NCBI GenBank assembly: GCA_023213395.1
Contig: CM041465.1
Location: 150,543,741-150,607,740, forward strand
Direction of reading: 5' to 3'
Length of the DNA stretch: 64,000 bases
Origin: Cycas panzhihuaensis
Taxonomy: Eukaryota; Cycadophyta
Below the pieces are notes generated by a model. That model worked only from the letters and a program-made list of their open reading frames with translations. It was not told the origin of the DNA and made no database searches. A program made the position numbers and the translations under genes. This document shows, piece after piece, positions 46,691 through 58,612 of the stretch; positions within the stretch are counted from its first letter, which is position 1; every line of letters starts with the position of its first letter.

Positions 46691-47400
46691 TTAGTGAAAA
46701 TCGAGCCATCCATTATAATTGGTATACTCTAATCTGTGCAGACCAATGCCTATTCCTTCACTGAAGGGCAAGTTATATTATATCTCTTTCATTGATGATT
46801 TCACTAGAAAAGTATTGGTAGTTTTTCTACATAAGAAAGATGAAGCCTTCCATGTATTCAAAGAATTTAAAGCCCACACTGAAAAAGAGTCAAGTTATCA
46901 ACTCAAATATCCTCAAACTAATAATGGTGGTGAATATATCTCATATGAGTTTGAAAGCTACTTTTGATACAATGGCATCAAACATCAAACAACAATAGCA
47001 TGTACCCCACCACAAAATAGAGTTAGCAAGTGTATGAATAAGATAATCATGAACATGGCTCAAGCTATGTTGGTATACAAAAATGTACCTATCTACCTAT
47101 GGGTTGAAGCTATATAGACAACTGTTTATTGTATCAATGCTATTATCCCATCAAAGGAAAGACAATCACCTAATGAAAGGTAGTTAGGACAAGCCCTTAT
47201 TATTCACTACTTCAAAATTTTTGGCTTTGTATACTATAGCCACATTCTAGATGTAGATCAAAATAAACTCTAGCCAAGGGCACTTAAAGGTATCTTTGTT
47301 GGATACCCTATGGATAAGAAAGGGTATAAGGTCTTTATACCTTCATAATAAAAAATCATGCTTATTAGAGATGTTATTTTTGTAGAGATAGAGGATTAGT
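46691..47400 (+). pseudogene. copia D integrase
   Basis: Integrase core: VYSNLCRPMPIPSLKGKLYY and FIDDFTRKVLVVFLHKKDEA, then YPQTNNGGEYISYEFESYF (second catalytic Asp changed to Asn), then TPPQNRVSKCMNKII (family 'PQNG.AER.NRT'; catalytic Glu changed to Lys). IFGFVYYSHIL and LKGIFVGYPMDKKGYKVF follow. The open frame 46719-46967 covers the first part. Loss of two of the three catalytic acids shows it is inactive. Confidence 0.78.
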
Positions 47401-47599
47401 TTCTTAGATTAGACTCTAAAATATCTTCACATTACTATAATTCCCAACTCGAGGATCTCGTGAAGCTCGCTAACTCAATAAAGACATATGACTAGATGAG
47501 GTGGGTAAAACTGATACTCAAAGTACCTATAGAGCAAAGATGTAGGAATTATTATATACTAAGCTTGAACTAGCAGAACTATACCTTACTCTTAATGAA

Positions 47600-48600
47600 G
47601 AGCCTTTAATGAACTAAGACACTGTAAAGCATATATCTTGGAGAAATGCCATGAATGAAGAGTACTAATCTCTTATCAAGAATAATACATGGGAGCTCGT
47701 TGATCTACCACTTGGAAGAAAGGTAGTTAAAAATAAATGGGTGTTCAAAAACAAATATAGATCAGACTATACCCTTAAAAAACATAAGGTGAGGTTGGTA
47801 GCTAAAGGATTTACATAAAGAGAAGGCATCAACTACACTGAAGTCTTTGCACCTACAACTAAGTGGCCTACAATTAGAACTCTTGTGGCTTTAGCTACTC
47901 AATAGGGTTGGAAAATCTAGTAGCTTGATATTAAGATTGTGTTTCTTAATCGAGATCTTGAAGAAGAAATTTACATGGTTCAGCCAAAAGGATATAAGAT
48001 CAAAGGTCAAGAGCATAAGGTTTAAAGGCTCAAAAAGTCCTTGTATGGCCTTAAACAAGCCCCTTGTGCTTGGTTTACCAAGTTGTTTAAAAGAATGAGG
48101 TAACTTGGATATAAGGTTTGTGACTACCAAGATATTGATGTAATATTGTTAAAAGGATAAAGTCATTTATCTCATAATTTTTGTGGATGACATGCTAATA
48201 ATAGGTAATAGTGAGTAGGCAATAAACTAGTTGAAAAAGGACCTTGGTAAGATGTTCAAATTGTCTGACCTCGATTTGATGAAATATTATTTGGGAATTG
48301 ATGTAGCATAAAAGAATGAAAAAAATTTTCTCTCCCAAGAAAATTACATCAACGATCTTCTAACTAAGTTTTAGTTAGAAGATGTTTGACTAATGGCTTT
48401 ACCTATGGACCCTCATACCAAACTCTCAGCTGATAGTGACATTAGGAAGGCAGACACAACACTCTATAGGAAACTTGTAGATAGTCTCATCTACACTACC
48501 AATACAAGGCCATATATTGAACAGTCTATCGATATTCTTGCATAATTCATGATAAATCTTAAGCAAAATCATTGGCAGACTGTGGTTTGAGTGTTAAAAT
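47600..48600 (+). pseudogene. copia D reverse transcriptase
   Basis: RT blocks in order: WRNAMNEEY*SLIKNNTWEL, NKWVFKNKYRSDYTLKKHKV, RLVAKGFT*REGINYTEVFA, LDIKIVFLNRDLEEEIYM, KKSLYGLKQAPCAWFTKLF, and catalytic IIFVDDMLIIGNS near 48180. LSDLDLMKYYLGIDV and TLYRKLVDSLIYTTNTRPYI lead to RNase H. A frameshift lies near 48130-48170. Stops are mainly at Gln/Trp positions. Confidence 0.82.
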
Positions 48601-49090
48601 ACCTAAAGATAACCAATAAATTTGGTCTATTATATGAACCTAATAATAAGTTTAAGCTTTCTAGATACACAAACTCAGACTTTGCAGGAGATAAAGATAC
48701 AGGAAGATATACATCTCGGTATGTAACATTTCTGGAAACAACACCAATATCATGGAGATCTAAATGACAGAAGATAGCTATTGATTCAACTATCAAAGGT
48801 GAATACATTGCTGCTTCTAAAACTATCAAGGAGGTGATATGGCTTAGAAAATTATTATAAATATTAAATATCAACCAAATAAGTCCTACCAGCCTTTGTA
48901 TAAATTATCAATCAATAATTCACATGGCAAAAAATCTTGTATTTCACAATCATACTAAATACATAAATATAAAAGTCCACAAGATTAGAGAACTTGTTCA
49001 TGATGGCACAATTCAACTAGAATACTACCCCACAACAAATCAAGTGGCTGATATCTTTACCAAACTACTGTAAAGGTGAAGTTTTAATAG
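48601..49090 (+). pseudogene. copia D RNase H
   Basis: Full-length but broken copia RNase H: YTNSDFAGDKDTGRYTSRYV (Asp site), FLETTPISWRSK*QKIAIDS, TIKGEYIAASKTIKEVIWLR (Glu site), IIHMAKNLVFHNHTKYINIK, then YYPTTNQVADIFTKLL, the standard end of a copia polyprotein. Confidence 0.8.
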
Positions 49091-49579
49091 TTTCTAAGGT
49101 AGCTCATCTTTAGGGCTTCCATCTTCGACTGATAAAAGAAGATGGCAATAGGATCATCATACTCTATTCTATTCATGAAAACCCCTTGTAGGAGCAGAAG
49201 AATAAGAGTAAGTCTCTGCTCTATCCTATTTGTGAAAATCCCATGTGGGCATGGAAGGATAAAGGCTGTATTAGTTTTAGAAAATTAGAACCTATGAAAA
49301 TTTGAAAGGGCATAGAGAATGCCCAAATGGTATATAGAGACTTAGCAGATTAAGCTATACATTTAAGCTGTTTGGCTATCAAGCTACATCAAAGAGCTAC
49401 CTTAGCCATTTTAATTTATAAAAGGGGCTATAGATATTAGAAAGTATGTGGGTTTTTATTTCCTATGAGGGTTTTCCTATAAAAATGTCATTTAGAATTT
49501 CAATGTATTAATGAGGCTCAAATAAAGACCTTATAGAATAGATTTCTCAAAATGACCTTCCACCATTAAGGGGGGGGAC
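49091..49579 (+). other. copia D 3' untranslated region with short tandem repeat
   Basis: Contains a diverged repeat of about 60 bp (roughly 49160-49215 and 49216-49270: 'ctctattctattcatgaaaa' and 'ctctatcctatttgtgaaaa'). It ends with a strong polypurine tract AAGGGGGGGAC (49568-49579) next to the 3' LTR. Confidence 0.65.
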
Positions 49580-49889
49580 TGAAAGAGGTTAATGTATCAT
49601 GATCATTTATGTAGATTAATTAAGTGACCTTAGGATATATTGTTAGCATTAGTCTCTTAGTGAAATGCACTTTGTGTATTTAGATATAATTTTAGGTTCA
49701 TATCATTAGGTAGAAAAATCCTAACCCTAATTCTCACCCTCAATAATAAAAGGCAAAATCTCAAGGAATGAGTCATTATTTATTCCCACCTCCAAGCTTA
49801 GCTCTTATATCTTGTTTCATCTCTTTTTCATTCTCTATTTCCATTGTGTGCATGTAAGTGATTTATTCGCTATATCCATCTTTCCTTTA
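49580..49889 (+). repeat. copia D 3' LTR
   Basis: 310 bp, TGAAAGAGG to CTTTCCTTTA (terminal CA changed to TA). It is followed by TGAGGCACCC, which resumes gypsy C's LTR. Confidence 0.87.
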
Positions 49890-51025
49890 TGAGGCACCCT
49901 AACCCATTTCATTTTATTCTCTCCTTCTTATAGATCATCATTTTAATGCTGTGCACCACTGTTTCTATGAGCTATATATATATATATGTGAATGCTATTA
50001 GTTATATTATAGATCTCTTTCTTTTATAGGATACTAATTTGTATGCAGAAATGAAAAAGAAAACTTTTATAGCCATCTACTTGGCATACTCATGCAAGGA
50101 AGGTTATAACAACTACTCACATCAATTGTCCTTCAAAGAGGTAAACACTCATTTTATTATGTCTTTCTTTTAATTTAGTAACTTTCATCTCTCCTTTTCT
50201 ATCATAAGAGGCTTTTAACAAGTAGAAATATTGTTGAAATTCTCTTAGGGGTGTGGGTAAGTATTAGACCTCTTTCCTCTCCATCATATAAGAGGTATCA
50301 CAATTCGTGGAAGAAGGTTATCACTACAATCTTCATTTTAGATATATATCACCACCATTTACATTCATTTATTTCTCTTTCTTATTTAATATTAAAAGGA
50401 AAAAGAGAGAGAGAGAGAGAGAGAGGGAGAGATGGAGAGAAAGGAAAGAGTAAAACAAAGAGATTTGCCTTAGTTCTCCTAACTCTTTTTTCTTTTATTC
50501 CCTCATTCTCTCTTACCCAAAAAAAAAGAGAAAAGGAAAAGTCACTTATTTTACTTTTTTCTTTTCATGCATTTGCATTACATTTCTAGAATACAAGATT
50601 GAACTATTAGGTTACATACTAAGTTTCAACCTAGACATGAGAAGGGACTATGTTCACACAAGTCCCAAATCCACAAGGCTAAAAACATAAACCCGTTAGA
50701 AATAGATCAAGTATATTCATCCAAATTTAAAGGCACATAGTTGCATTTTTAGGAGCATATTGCATTTCCCCTTATTTTGCCATATGAATCATTTGACATT
50801 CTAGAGTTACTGATTCCCTTTGATGCATATGTGCTCTTATTTGGATGCCTTTGGTTTAGCCTCTTAGGAAGAGAAAAATAATTACTCTTACACACATGCT
50901 CAAGTAGTACATTAGTACCCTTTATTAGTGTCTTAAGATTCTTTGCACATGCATAGACCTTGCACCCTAGGTCTACTATCATTTAAGTATAAACATATTA
51001 GGTTATCTCCCTTAGGTGAATTTTA
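49890..51025 (+). repeat. gypsy C 3' LTR, right part
   Basis: Continues the C LTR from the point equivalent to 29498 in the 5' LTR ('tgaggcacccaaaccc'). It includes a (GA)n tract (50405-50426) and ends GTGAATTTTA where the 5' LTR ends GTGTATTTCA. The open frame 50251-50589 spans this simple repeat and has no domain. Confidence 0.83.
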
Positions 51026-51030
51026 TCCTC
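51026..51030. repeat. target-site duplication of gypsy C, right copy
   Basis: TCCTC is identical to 28261-28265. Gypsy G's leader resumes at 51031. Confidence 0.85.
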
Positions 51031-53330
51031 TATTGATATTCCCAAGTAGATTTAATCATTCCATGAATGAGATGGTTCTCTCATCGCCTATGTAGCTTGC
51101 CACCTTTAAAAGTAGAATTGTATTATTCTCCCATCATGTTAATAGATAAGGAATCATTTATAGAGGGGCATCCATTATAATATGCTTATGATTTGTATGC
51201 CCTTGAGTGGCTTCACACTAAGGCCCTTTATTCATATAAGGACCTTGCTCATGTTGGTGTGGACTCATCCTACCACATTACTAAAGTAGCCAAAGGTCTA
51301 TCAAGACCCCTTAGCCCCCCTTGTGCATGTCATAGGAGTAGCTCAACCTATTGACGCTACTAAATATTTTGAGCAAGCTCCCACCCCCTCCCCCATCCAT
51401 TATGGTCACTAAGGAGAGTATTCCTCTTCTCAAGAAGCCATTAATACTCCACTCAGGGATACGATATTTCGAGTTGACAACTAGTCAACCCCCCTAAGGT
51501 GGTTACATTGGTTTCTCTTTACTTCAACATCAACTTCTATCATAATCCCAACCCCCACCTCTTTGAATGTCACTACATCCCCTCTCCAAGAGGGTACATC
51601 TAAACTAATGGTCATAGGTGCCCCTTTGAATAAAGGAGCATCACAAGGTGTACAAATTCCCCATGCTGGGACAAGCACATCTCCTCTTCAAATAGTAATC
51701 CCTTAGCATGTTGTAACACCTATCTCACCTCTTTCTTCTACCATACCTGTATGTCCTCACTACTTAAAATGAGGAATCTTAACCCCTATTCATCAACATT
51801 TACACTGAATAGATCTTTTTTTATATGTCCCCCTAGGGTATACATCACAACCTTAGGGGTAAGGGGGTTTAAACCCCTTCCTACCTATTGGGTGGACTTC
51901 CTCTACCCTTATGGGGTTGCCCCTTCTTTTGGAGGACCCTTTGGACAAAATTCACTACCCGATCTTGCATCTCAAAACCCCTACTCTATGCCATAAGTAG
52001 CCCCCTCCCAAGGAGGACTCATGCCCCCTCACATTCTATTCTATTATGCCCCTATTCCTCTAAGGGCACAAGCTCATATTCCACCTACTTATGAGGCATG
52101 TCCCCAAGGTGGATCAAGGTCTCCTCACCCACCTTCCTATGCGACACACCCTTATTTGGGACTTGCTCCTCATTACCAATGAGGAGGAGCCCCGTATGCC
52201 CCTTCCTCCTACATCCCTTATCAATAGGGACACATTTATTTTGTATCTCCTTCCTACCCACAAGATGCTGGAGGTGCATACCATCATTCCTCACTTGCTT
52301 ATTCTCTAAATGAACCATTAGCCCAACTAGGATTATGCCCCTTCATCAATTATTGATCAACCCCTTTATCTATAGAGGCATTATGAATAAACCTCTCTCC
52401 TCATCTACCTGAAGTGCTTAAATCTAATGGCATTTCATCTTAAGACCCTACGAAGCATGTTAGGGCATTTTCCATGGTATGTATAGATTACTGGGCATAT
52501 GATCACATACTAATAAAACTATTTCATAGGTCACTTCAAGGGGACATGGTAAAACGGTTTTGCCATCTCCCTACCCACTCTTTCTCTATATTTCAATAAT
52601 TAATTGATGCTTTGGTCAACTATTTTGATGTGGCTCAACCTTTTAAAAGTAGGGTTAAGGCCCTACTTTTACTCAAATAAGGTCATGAGGAATTAGACCA
52701 TGACTTTGTTTGGCGATTCCATAACCTCATTCAATCTTCCAAGGCCATGTTACTGGATGAGTTAAATAGAGATATATTTGTGAACAAATTCTATCCTAAA
52801 GTGCATATAGAAGTCCTCGAAATAGGGGTGACTACTTATGAATCTGTCATAGCTAAATGCTTGGCATTAGAGTCCATCGAGATCTAAGTTGGTTTAAAAA
52901 AGATTCCTAGAAACTCACAATGTCATGAGGTACCACCTTATCCATGTGACTAAAAGGGGATGCAACAACCCTCTAAGCCTTCTATTAGCATAACTGACAA
53001 AACCTTAGACCTTCATACTTCTATCATTCACTCTTTTGAGTAGATAATAAAGTATCTAAAGTTACAACCAACTCAACCAATGGCTGAGCCACCCACTCCT
53101 CAATAAGGACATTGATAGGTTCATCAAATTGCCCAAATCCTGCCTCCCAAAAATGAAGGCACCCAATCTTCTTAAGGGAAGAGGATAAGACCTCCTCCCA
53201 AAAAGAAGTGGTGCTCAGTCCATGGTGAGTGTGTGCATGACTATTCAAGGTGTTGGACTTAACACCTTAAACTTACACAACCTCATGACCCCCACCCCAA
53301 GGCACTTTTAAACCTAATTTAGAGTAGTAT
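51031..53330 (+). pseudogene. gypsy G leader and gag
   Basis: After the resumed leader the Pro-rich gag N-terminus appears (51.3-52.3 kb). The gag core follows at about 52405-52890: AFSMVCIDYWAYDHILIKLF, LQGDMVKRFCHLP, LIDALVNYFDVAQPFKSRVK, GHEELDHDFVWRFHNLIQSS and DIFVNKFYPKVHIEVLEIGV. Near 53205 the CX2HX4HX4C knuckle WCSVHGECVHDYSRC is complete. Stops at Gln/Trp positions and some frameshifts make it a pseudogene. The gag core aligns well with those of A, B and C. Confidence 0.8.
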
Positions 53331-54705
53331 GTCCATCAAGATCTATTCCTCAACCATGAGGAATAAGATTTAGTGACACAATAATAAAGTAGGCAAATAA
53401 GGAATAGAAGGGGCTCCCCTTCTCCTCCTTTCCTCTTAAACCAATCTAAGGTAAAGAACCTATCAATACTTCATCTCCTTCGAGCCTAATGGCTTAACAA
53501 GCAACATCCTCACAACCTAAAAATTAAGGATAAGAGGATCATCTAATTACTTGACACCAGTCAAGTGTGCTCAATCACGTAGTCTTAAGCTGTGAAGGAC
53601 GCTGGTAAATCCTCCACCTTATAATAATAAACATCTTCAGAGAACCCTCTAACTAAGATTTTGGTTATACTAAAGACCATACTTGTGTACCTCGGCACTA
53701 TGATTTTAGGTGTGTCACTCCACAACCTATAAGAAAGGGGAAGTCATTCTCAATAATCAAAGAACTTCATACTATCTCTGTAGGCATGTCCATGATAGAT
53801 GTTCTCCAGACCTATCTTGGTCAAAGAGCCCTTCTTTTAGAGGCTTTAGGGTGTAACAATGCACTCATTCATACCATGGATACTTATTCATCAAGAAGGT
53901 CTACCCTCATCACATTTGACCCACGTGACTTCCCATCAGCCAAGGATAGGCAACTCCATTGGTACTATTCCTTTATAATCATAATTGATATGTCTGAATT
54001 TGCCTTGAAGAGGACCATTATGGATAATGGTTCCTTGACTAATGTAATGGATATATGCATGATTACAAAGCTATACATAGAGGCTCTTAAGCTTATCCCT
54101 TAGTGATGCAAAGGTATGATAGGAGGAAGAAGGCACTTTTGGGGATGATGACCCTCCCTCTCACCCCCAAAGATAAAATTGTTTAAATGGACATTGTTGT
54201 CTTAGACATTGATGTTAATTATAACCTCTTATTAGGTTGACTTTGGCTAGACCAAATAATAATGGTTTGTTATTCATGATTGGGCCAATTTAAATTTATT
54301 CATCAAGGGCAAATTAAAGTTGTTGCTTAAGAGCCACCACCTATGCACCCATCTCACCAACCATGCCAGGCAATTTTTAGAGTTGTGGATGGGGAAGAGG
54401 ATCTCTCTAATCCATTTGTTAGAAGGTTCTTCGAGGAATAAGGACCCTATGAAAGGGAAGGAGTTCCTCCCCCTTAACTAAACTTGGTATGATTTACTCC
54501 CATCAGGGTTGGGAGCTATGGCTATCTAGCCATTCTTAGTGATAGGGAGTCTAACAATGGGTATGCGAAACCACCACATCAAGTTTCTTTCCTCAACATT
54601 ACAAGGAGGGAATCATCGCAAATTGACACTGCTCCTCCATTTAGACCTAACCCATATGCATTAGGGGTCTCCCCATCATAATCACCCATCTCCCCTATAA
54701 GATGG
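53331..54705 (+). pseudogene. gypsy G protease and start of PR-RT linker
   Basis: The open frame 53786-54103 covers MSMIDVLQTYLGQRALLLEA, SRRSTLITFDPRDFPSAKDR, and the protease site RTIMDNGSLTNVMDI (Asp-Asn-Gly). After a stop, MTLPLTPKDKI and VLDIDVNYNLLLG represent the C-terminal strand. The linker begins with GSYGYLAILSDRESNNGY and is cut at 54705 by gypsy B. No RT is present on this side. The continuation should lie beyond the window. Confidence 0.72.
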
Positions 54706-57293
54706 TGAAACGCTGCCCACGGGGTGGTATCCCTACGTTTAGCAAGAGAATGGATTATGCAAGACTAGGTTGGACTAAACAACAAGGACTCACCTCACAG
54801 GGCATCCGTGCACTGAAGTGCAGATTCGGGACCTACAGAGGTGCCTAGTTGCTTCTAGGTAGTTACAGAAGATGAGACCTTCCTACCCCTCGGATGGCCG
54901 AGAAGAGGAGGAGAGAGCCTGGCAAGTTGCATCTTCTCAAGGGAGTGAGAAGGTAACACGAGAATGAGAATGCACATGTAACATGGTATCTAGGTATAGG
55001 CTTGGCCAAAAGAGCAATGTGCGAGTAGTCCTAGCATGAAATAAACTATCTAAATGTACTAGATTAACCACTAAATAAAAGATATGCAAAGAAGCAAATG
55101 TATGTTCTTTTCCTCTTTTAGTTTCCTATGTGTTTCTTACTACGCAAGCATGTGCATAAAGAACAACACTATAAAGAAAATATGCAAGGATAAGAAAAAT
55201 ACCCAAAACAGCATCTGAATGGAGCGCTACGCATCTCTTTGCTTCCCACTCCTTTCCGCTCCACTTGTTGCACACATGAAATTGATCGGTGATGGATGCC
55301 GTGAACAACTGAAGAGGGGCTAGCTCACCTCCCCAATGTATGCAAGAAGCGAATGACAAATAATGGAAAATAACGAAAAGCAACAAATATGGAACTAACC
55401 TGCAATGGGTTTGTTTCACACGTGACTCCACAAATGCGAGATCCTGCTAATTAAACAAATAAGTATCTCCCTCTCAGAAGAGGGGCCACAAAATAGATCT
55501 AATATGTATACTAAACTTAGAGGAAATAGAATCAAACTAAGCTAAGCATATGCATTATTATTTAATGAAACAACTTTCAACAAAGTTTCCACAAATAGTT
55601 ACCGCAAATGACACCCAAAATAAGAGTATAGCCTCAGAATGGCTAACTCGCCCATGAGAAGTCTCCACTTAGCCTCGAGAAAGGAAAACAAACTCACAGC
55701 AAGAACATGGGGCAATGAATAATGAGAAGGAAAAAGGTAACTAAAAGGTATGCAAGCACCCAAAGAACAAGATGCTATGGACAACAAATTATCTAACTGG
55801 ATGGATTGTAAACTGTTAACTGGTAAGAAGCAGTTTTGGGGCTTATGCGATGCCCAAAACCAACAAACAAAAATCTAAAACCCGCTTGGCAACAGGCTAC
55901 CAATGCTGATTTAGATCCGAAAGTGAGCTTCTAAATTCCCTAACCCAACTTCTAGAAAGACACAAAGGTGCAAAGGAAGAGAAAGTAAGGGACAGAACCC
56001 TTGGGGAGAAGGTAAGCAAGGGGGACTGAACCTGCCTTCTTCCCTCTAACTTCCTCTATATTACCCCCTTACAACAGCCACCTAAACGCAGGCTGGTAGG
56101 AATGATGGGAGAGCACTATGGTCCATAAATCTAGACATCTAGTAATAAACTAAGCAATGGAATCAAGAAAGCAAATAAAATAAATATTTATTTGCTAAAA
56201 AACTATAAAAAGTAGCATAAAGCATGAAGTAAACAAGTAAGGTACCTTGTAGGGAGGAGAAGAAGTATGCATCTATTGGAAAATAGAAGGAAAAAACCAG
56301 CATCCAGTAAGATTTGGTGGCAAGTTTAGAAGAGGAGACAAATATATAAAAAATCCTATTTGTTGGGGCCCTTTGAAGCTTGTGTTTTTTGGGAGTCCTT
56401 GAAAAAATATCCTCCTTGTAGCTTTGAAGACCTGTAAATAGATGTTGAGCTTGTTGTTCCTCAGCATAAGAGACAGCAATGGCCTCTGGTAAAGAGCAGC
56501 AGCTGTGAGTCTTATTCTGTAGTAGTTTTCTGTGGAAGATTTTGTAGAGTTCTTTGTAAAAAATGAGCTAAGAATCCTTGAAAATGAAGAGGAAGTTTAG
56601 TTTTATCCCCTACTCACTGTAAGTGAACATTGGGGATGCTAGGACAGTTCAAATACATAAGTGCCACGTGGCAGTTTTATGAAAAAAATAGAAATTATCG
56701 CGTGATTTAAAAAAAAAAATTGAAACAGTCATACCACAGTAAACTTCACGGCACTATGACAAAGATCGCGGTACTGCTAAGTTTACAGTGGTACGAACCT
56801 GGAAATAAAAAATAAGCAAAAACTAGAGTTTGGAGTAAAACAGAGAGAAAATGAAGGCTAGAAACAGTTAGGGGGAGTACCCAGGTGATGGATAAGTAGC
56901 CAGGAAAGTGAACTAGGTCTCAACTAAGGATTCAATCAGACTTGGAAGAGACTGTAACATGAAGAGGGTGTCGTAAAAAGGGCGAACACGACTGGCCGAG
57001 GCATCCCAAGGGGCCGTGGAGACGAAGTGGGTGGTTGTGCGCCATATTGGGTATAACATTTACTAGAGAATAGCCCCACTGTGAGTCGTCATAGGCTGAA
57101 AGACGTGTGGTAAGCACATGCAAAGTGATCAAACAGGAAGATAATGTAAACATACAGATGTTAGGCAAGCATGTATAAGGTAGTCTACACTAAACAATCT
57201 TAGTTAAACAGGAGTGAAGCGAGAAGCCGAAATGTATACCTAAACTTACCCAAGTCGATGCGTCTCAAGTCCATTCCCAGTAGCTGGGAAACA
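54706..57293 (-). repeat. gypsy B 3' LTR
   Basis: About 2.6 kb, plus-strand TGAAACGCTG to CTGGGAAACA. The sense start TGTTTCCCAGCTACTGGGAA matches the starts in A, C and G, followed by the shared GGTAAGTTTAGG word. A repeated-motif zone at 56730-56800 carries GCGGTACTGCTAAGTTTACA and CGTACCAC-type words. The left end is set by the break in homology to C's linker. Short open frames inside have no motif. Confidence 0.8.
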
Positions 57294-57306
57294 CTACCCC
57301 CTTGGC
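57294..57306 (-). promoter_or_regulatory. polypurine tract of gypsy B
   Basis: Sense strand CCAAGGGGGTAG directly precedes the 3' LTR. Confidence 0.72.
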
Positions 57307-57815
57307 AGCAGATCCTCACTACTCAGAAGCGTGCTGTGATGGTGAATGCTGACAACTAAAAACCCTCAGTAGCACATGCATATATATATATATATAAACA
57401 AACACGAATAACATATGGCCCAAGGATGTCAGCGAGTGTCATGACAGAACGCGTGGATAAGGGAGATAGAGACGAGGACAACATAGGGGTTGCCTACGTG
57501 TCGTCTAAATGTCGACCTACAAGTGAGTAGAGCCAATGAAGGGGATGCCCCTATTGCCAAAGTGCAACAAGTGATAGGAAGGTACCCAGTAAACTGAACA
57601 AGCACATCAGACTAAAGGGGACCAGAGACTTGGGCACGAGCTGGCTAGGCAAGCCTTAAAGGCGTTCGCTAAGAAGAGGGAGGTGATGCTCAAGGATGAG
57701 GCAGACGAGGTTGTCTGCCTCAACATTGAGGTCCCGAGGGATATGCTGAATATCAACTAATGAAAAGCGGGCCAAGAGGGATCTGGTAACTGAAGCAAGG
57801 GTTCTCAAGTGAGGG
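57307..57815. other. gypsy B 3' untranslated segment
   Basis: Non-coding DNA between aRH and polypurine tract, with a (TA)n run at 57379-57396. It is equivalent to 4941-5459 in A. Confidence 0.5.
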
Positions 57816-58080
57816 CATCACACCTAGTAAACCTGGGTGAGATAAGACACCACAACCTGAGAATCGCAGAGCAACACGATGGGTTCATGATAGAAACAGA
57901 GAGCATCAGTAAGGGCCTCAATAGCGGCCATGTATTTGACTTCGTTATTGGTTGCCTCAGGGAGGAAAATCCTAAAACGTAGGAAATCGTGTCCAGAGGG
58001 GCTACAAAGGATCCAAGCAGTGACAGAAGGTCCAGGGTTACTATAGCTTCCATCGTCGGTAAATATGTAGAGGGACATGA
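57816..58080 (-). pseudogene. archaeal-type RNase H (aRH) of gypsy B, 84-codon open part
   Basis: The minus-strand open frame from the ATG at 58078 reads MSLYIFTDDGSYSNPGPS, then FRIFLPEATNNEVKYMAAIE and LLCDSQVVVSYLTQVY. Asp, Glu and Asp of the RNase H site are all present. The frame has one extra Asp after TD and stops at 57824, with the C-terminal helix following in other frames toward 57.7 kb. Position and divergence from the opposite-strand gene are as in A and C. This is the best-preserved aRH in the window. Confidence 0.78.
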
Positions 58081-58603
58081 GCGAACACTAAATCCTAGTA
58101 GCGAATAAACAATGGCGAAACAAAGGGGATACTCGAAAGATAGGCAATAAGTGGCCGTGAAGGGTAGGAGGACCTAGCAATGAGGTTACCCAAGGACAGG
58201 AGTAAGCAGTCCAACCACCATATGAGAGCGGGCAGAGAAAAGATGTCCTAGAGCACCAAAGGTTGCTTTGGGAAGCAAAACATGCCCCCAGACGAGGGAG
58301 CATTCCCTTTAGGGATCCCAGGAGCAGAAAATAGCTGCAGAAATGAGTCCAGGGTAGCGAAACGAGCTAAACGAGTATAAACTCAGGCATGCATGGGAGT
58401 GGCATGCAAAATAAGGCAGAAGGGCCCTGGAAAAGGTGCAATAATGGGGTTCCATAAATGCCCTTACAAGAGAGGGCAAAAGGGGTGTCAATAGAGCACA
58501 ACGAGCGATAGGGCCAGAAGGCAAAGGTGATCGGGAAAATGGGATGATCCCAACAGCTGTCATGAGGTCAAAAATAGAAGAAGTGCTCATCGGGGCCCTC
58601 GCC

Positions 58604-58612
58604 TATATAAGG
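58604..58612 (+). promoter_or_regulatory. candidate TATA box of B's opposite-strand gene
   Basis: TATATAAGG in an otherwise GC-rich context, between the divergent aRH and the opposite-strand reading frame, in the orientation of the latter. Spacing to a plausible start region is normal for a plant promoter, but no transcript evidence exists. Confidence 0.4.

Larger units (their letters stand above)
42681..49889 (+). mobile_element. copia D: complete but dead Ty1/copia element
   Basis: A 7.2-kb plus-strand insertion into the 3' LTR of gypsy C. LTRs are at 42681-42988 and 49580-49889, with an initiator-Met-type primer site at 42991 and gag, protease, integrase, RT and RNase H in copia order. 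The 5' edge is damaged: the first four LTR bases and about 25 bp of the host LTR are missing, so no TSD is seen. Stops and catalytic substitutions occur throughout. Confidence 0.88.
28266..51025 (+). mobile_element. gypsy C: fullest Tat-like element, with copia D nested in its 3' LTR
   Basis: 22.8 kb including 7.2 kb of copia D, so about 15.5 kb on its own. LTRs are at 28266-30372 and 41429-42680 plus 49890-51025. The order is PBS, gag, protease, linker, RT, RNase H, integrase, spacer, opposite-strand gene remnant (minus), archaeal-type RNase H, polypurine tract, 3' LTR. An exact TSD (TCCTC) places it in the 5' leader of its relative G. All frames carry many stops. It is the reference layout for interpreting the deleted copies A and B. 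Confidence 0.88.
25619..54705 (+). mobile_element. gypsy G: outer Tat-like element, split by C and B
   Basis: Plus-strand element with its 5' LTR at 25619-28130 and 135 bp of leader to 28265. It is then interrupted by gypsy C (28266-51025) and resumes at 51026 with gag, protease and the start of the PR-RT linker. It is interrupted again at 54705/54706 by minus-strand gypsy B. The remainder, including any RT, integrase and 3' LTR, would lie beyond B, outside the window. The leader on either side of C joins co-linearly with C's own leader (the region after 30373). It is inserted into LTR fragment H. Confidence 0.8.

Noticed and set aside
50251-50589. 112-codon open frame over a (GA)n repeat
   Set aside because: Simple-repeat translation inside C's 3' LTR; no homologous frame in the 5' LTR.
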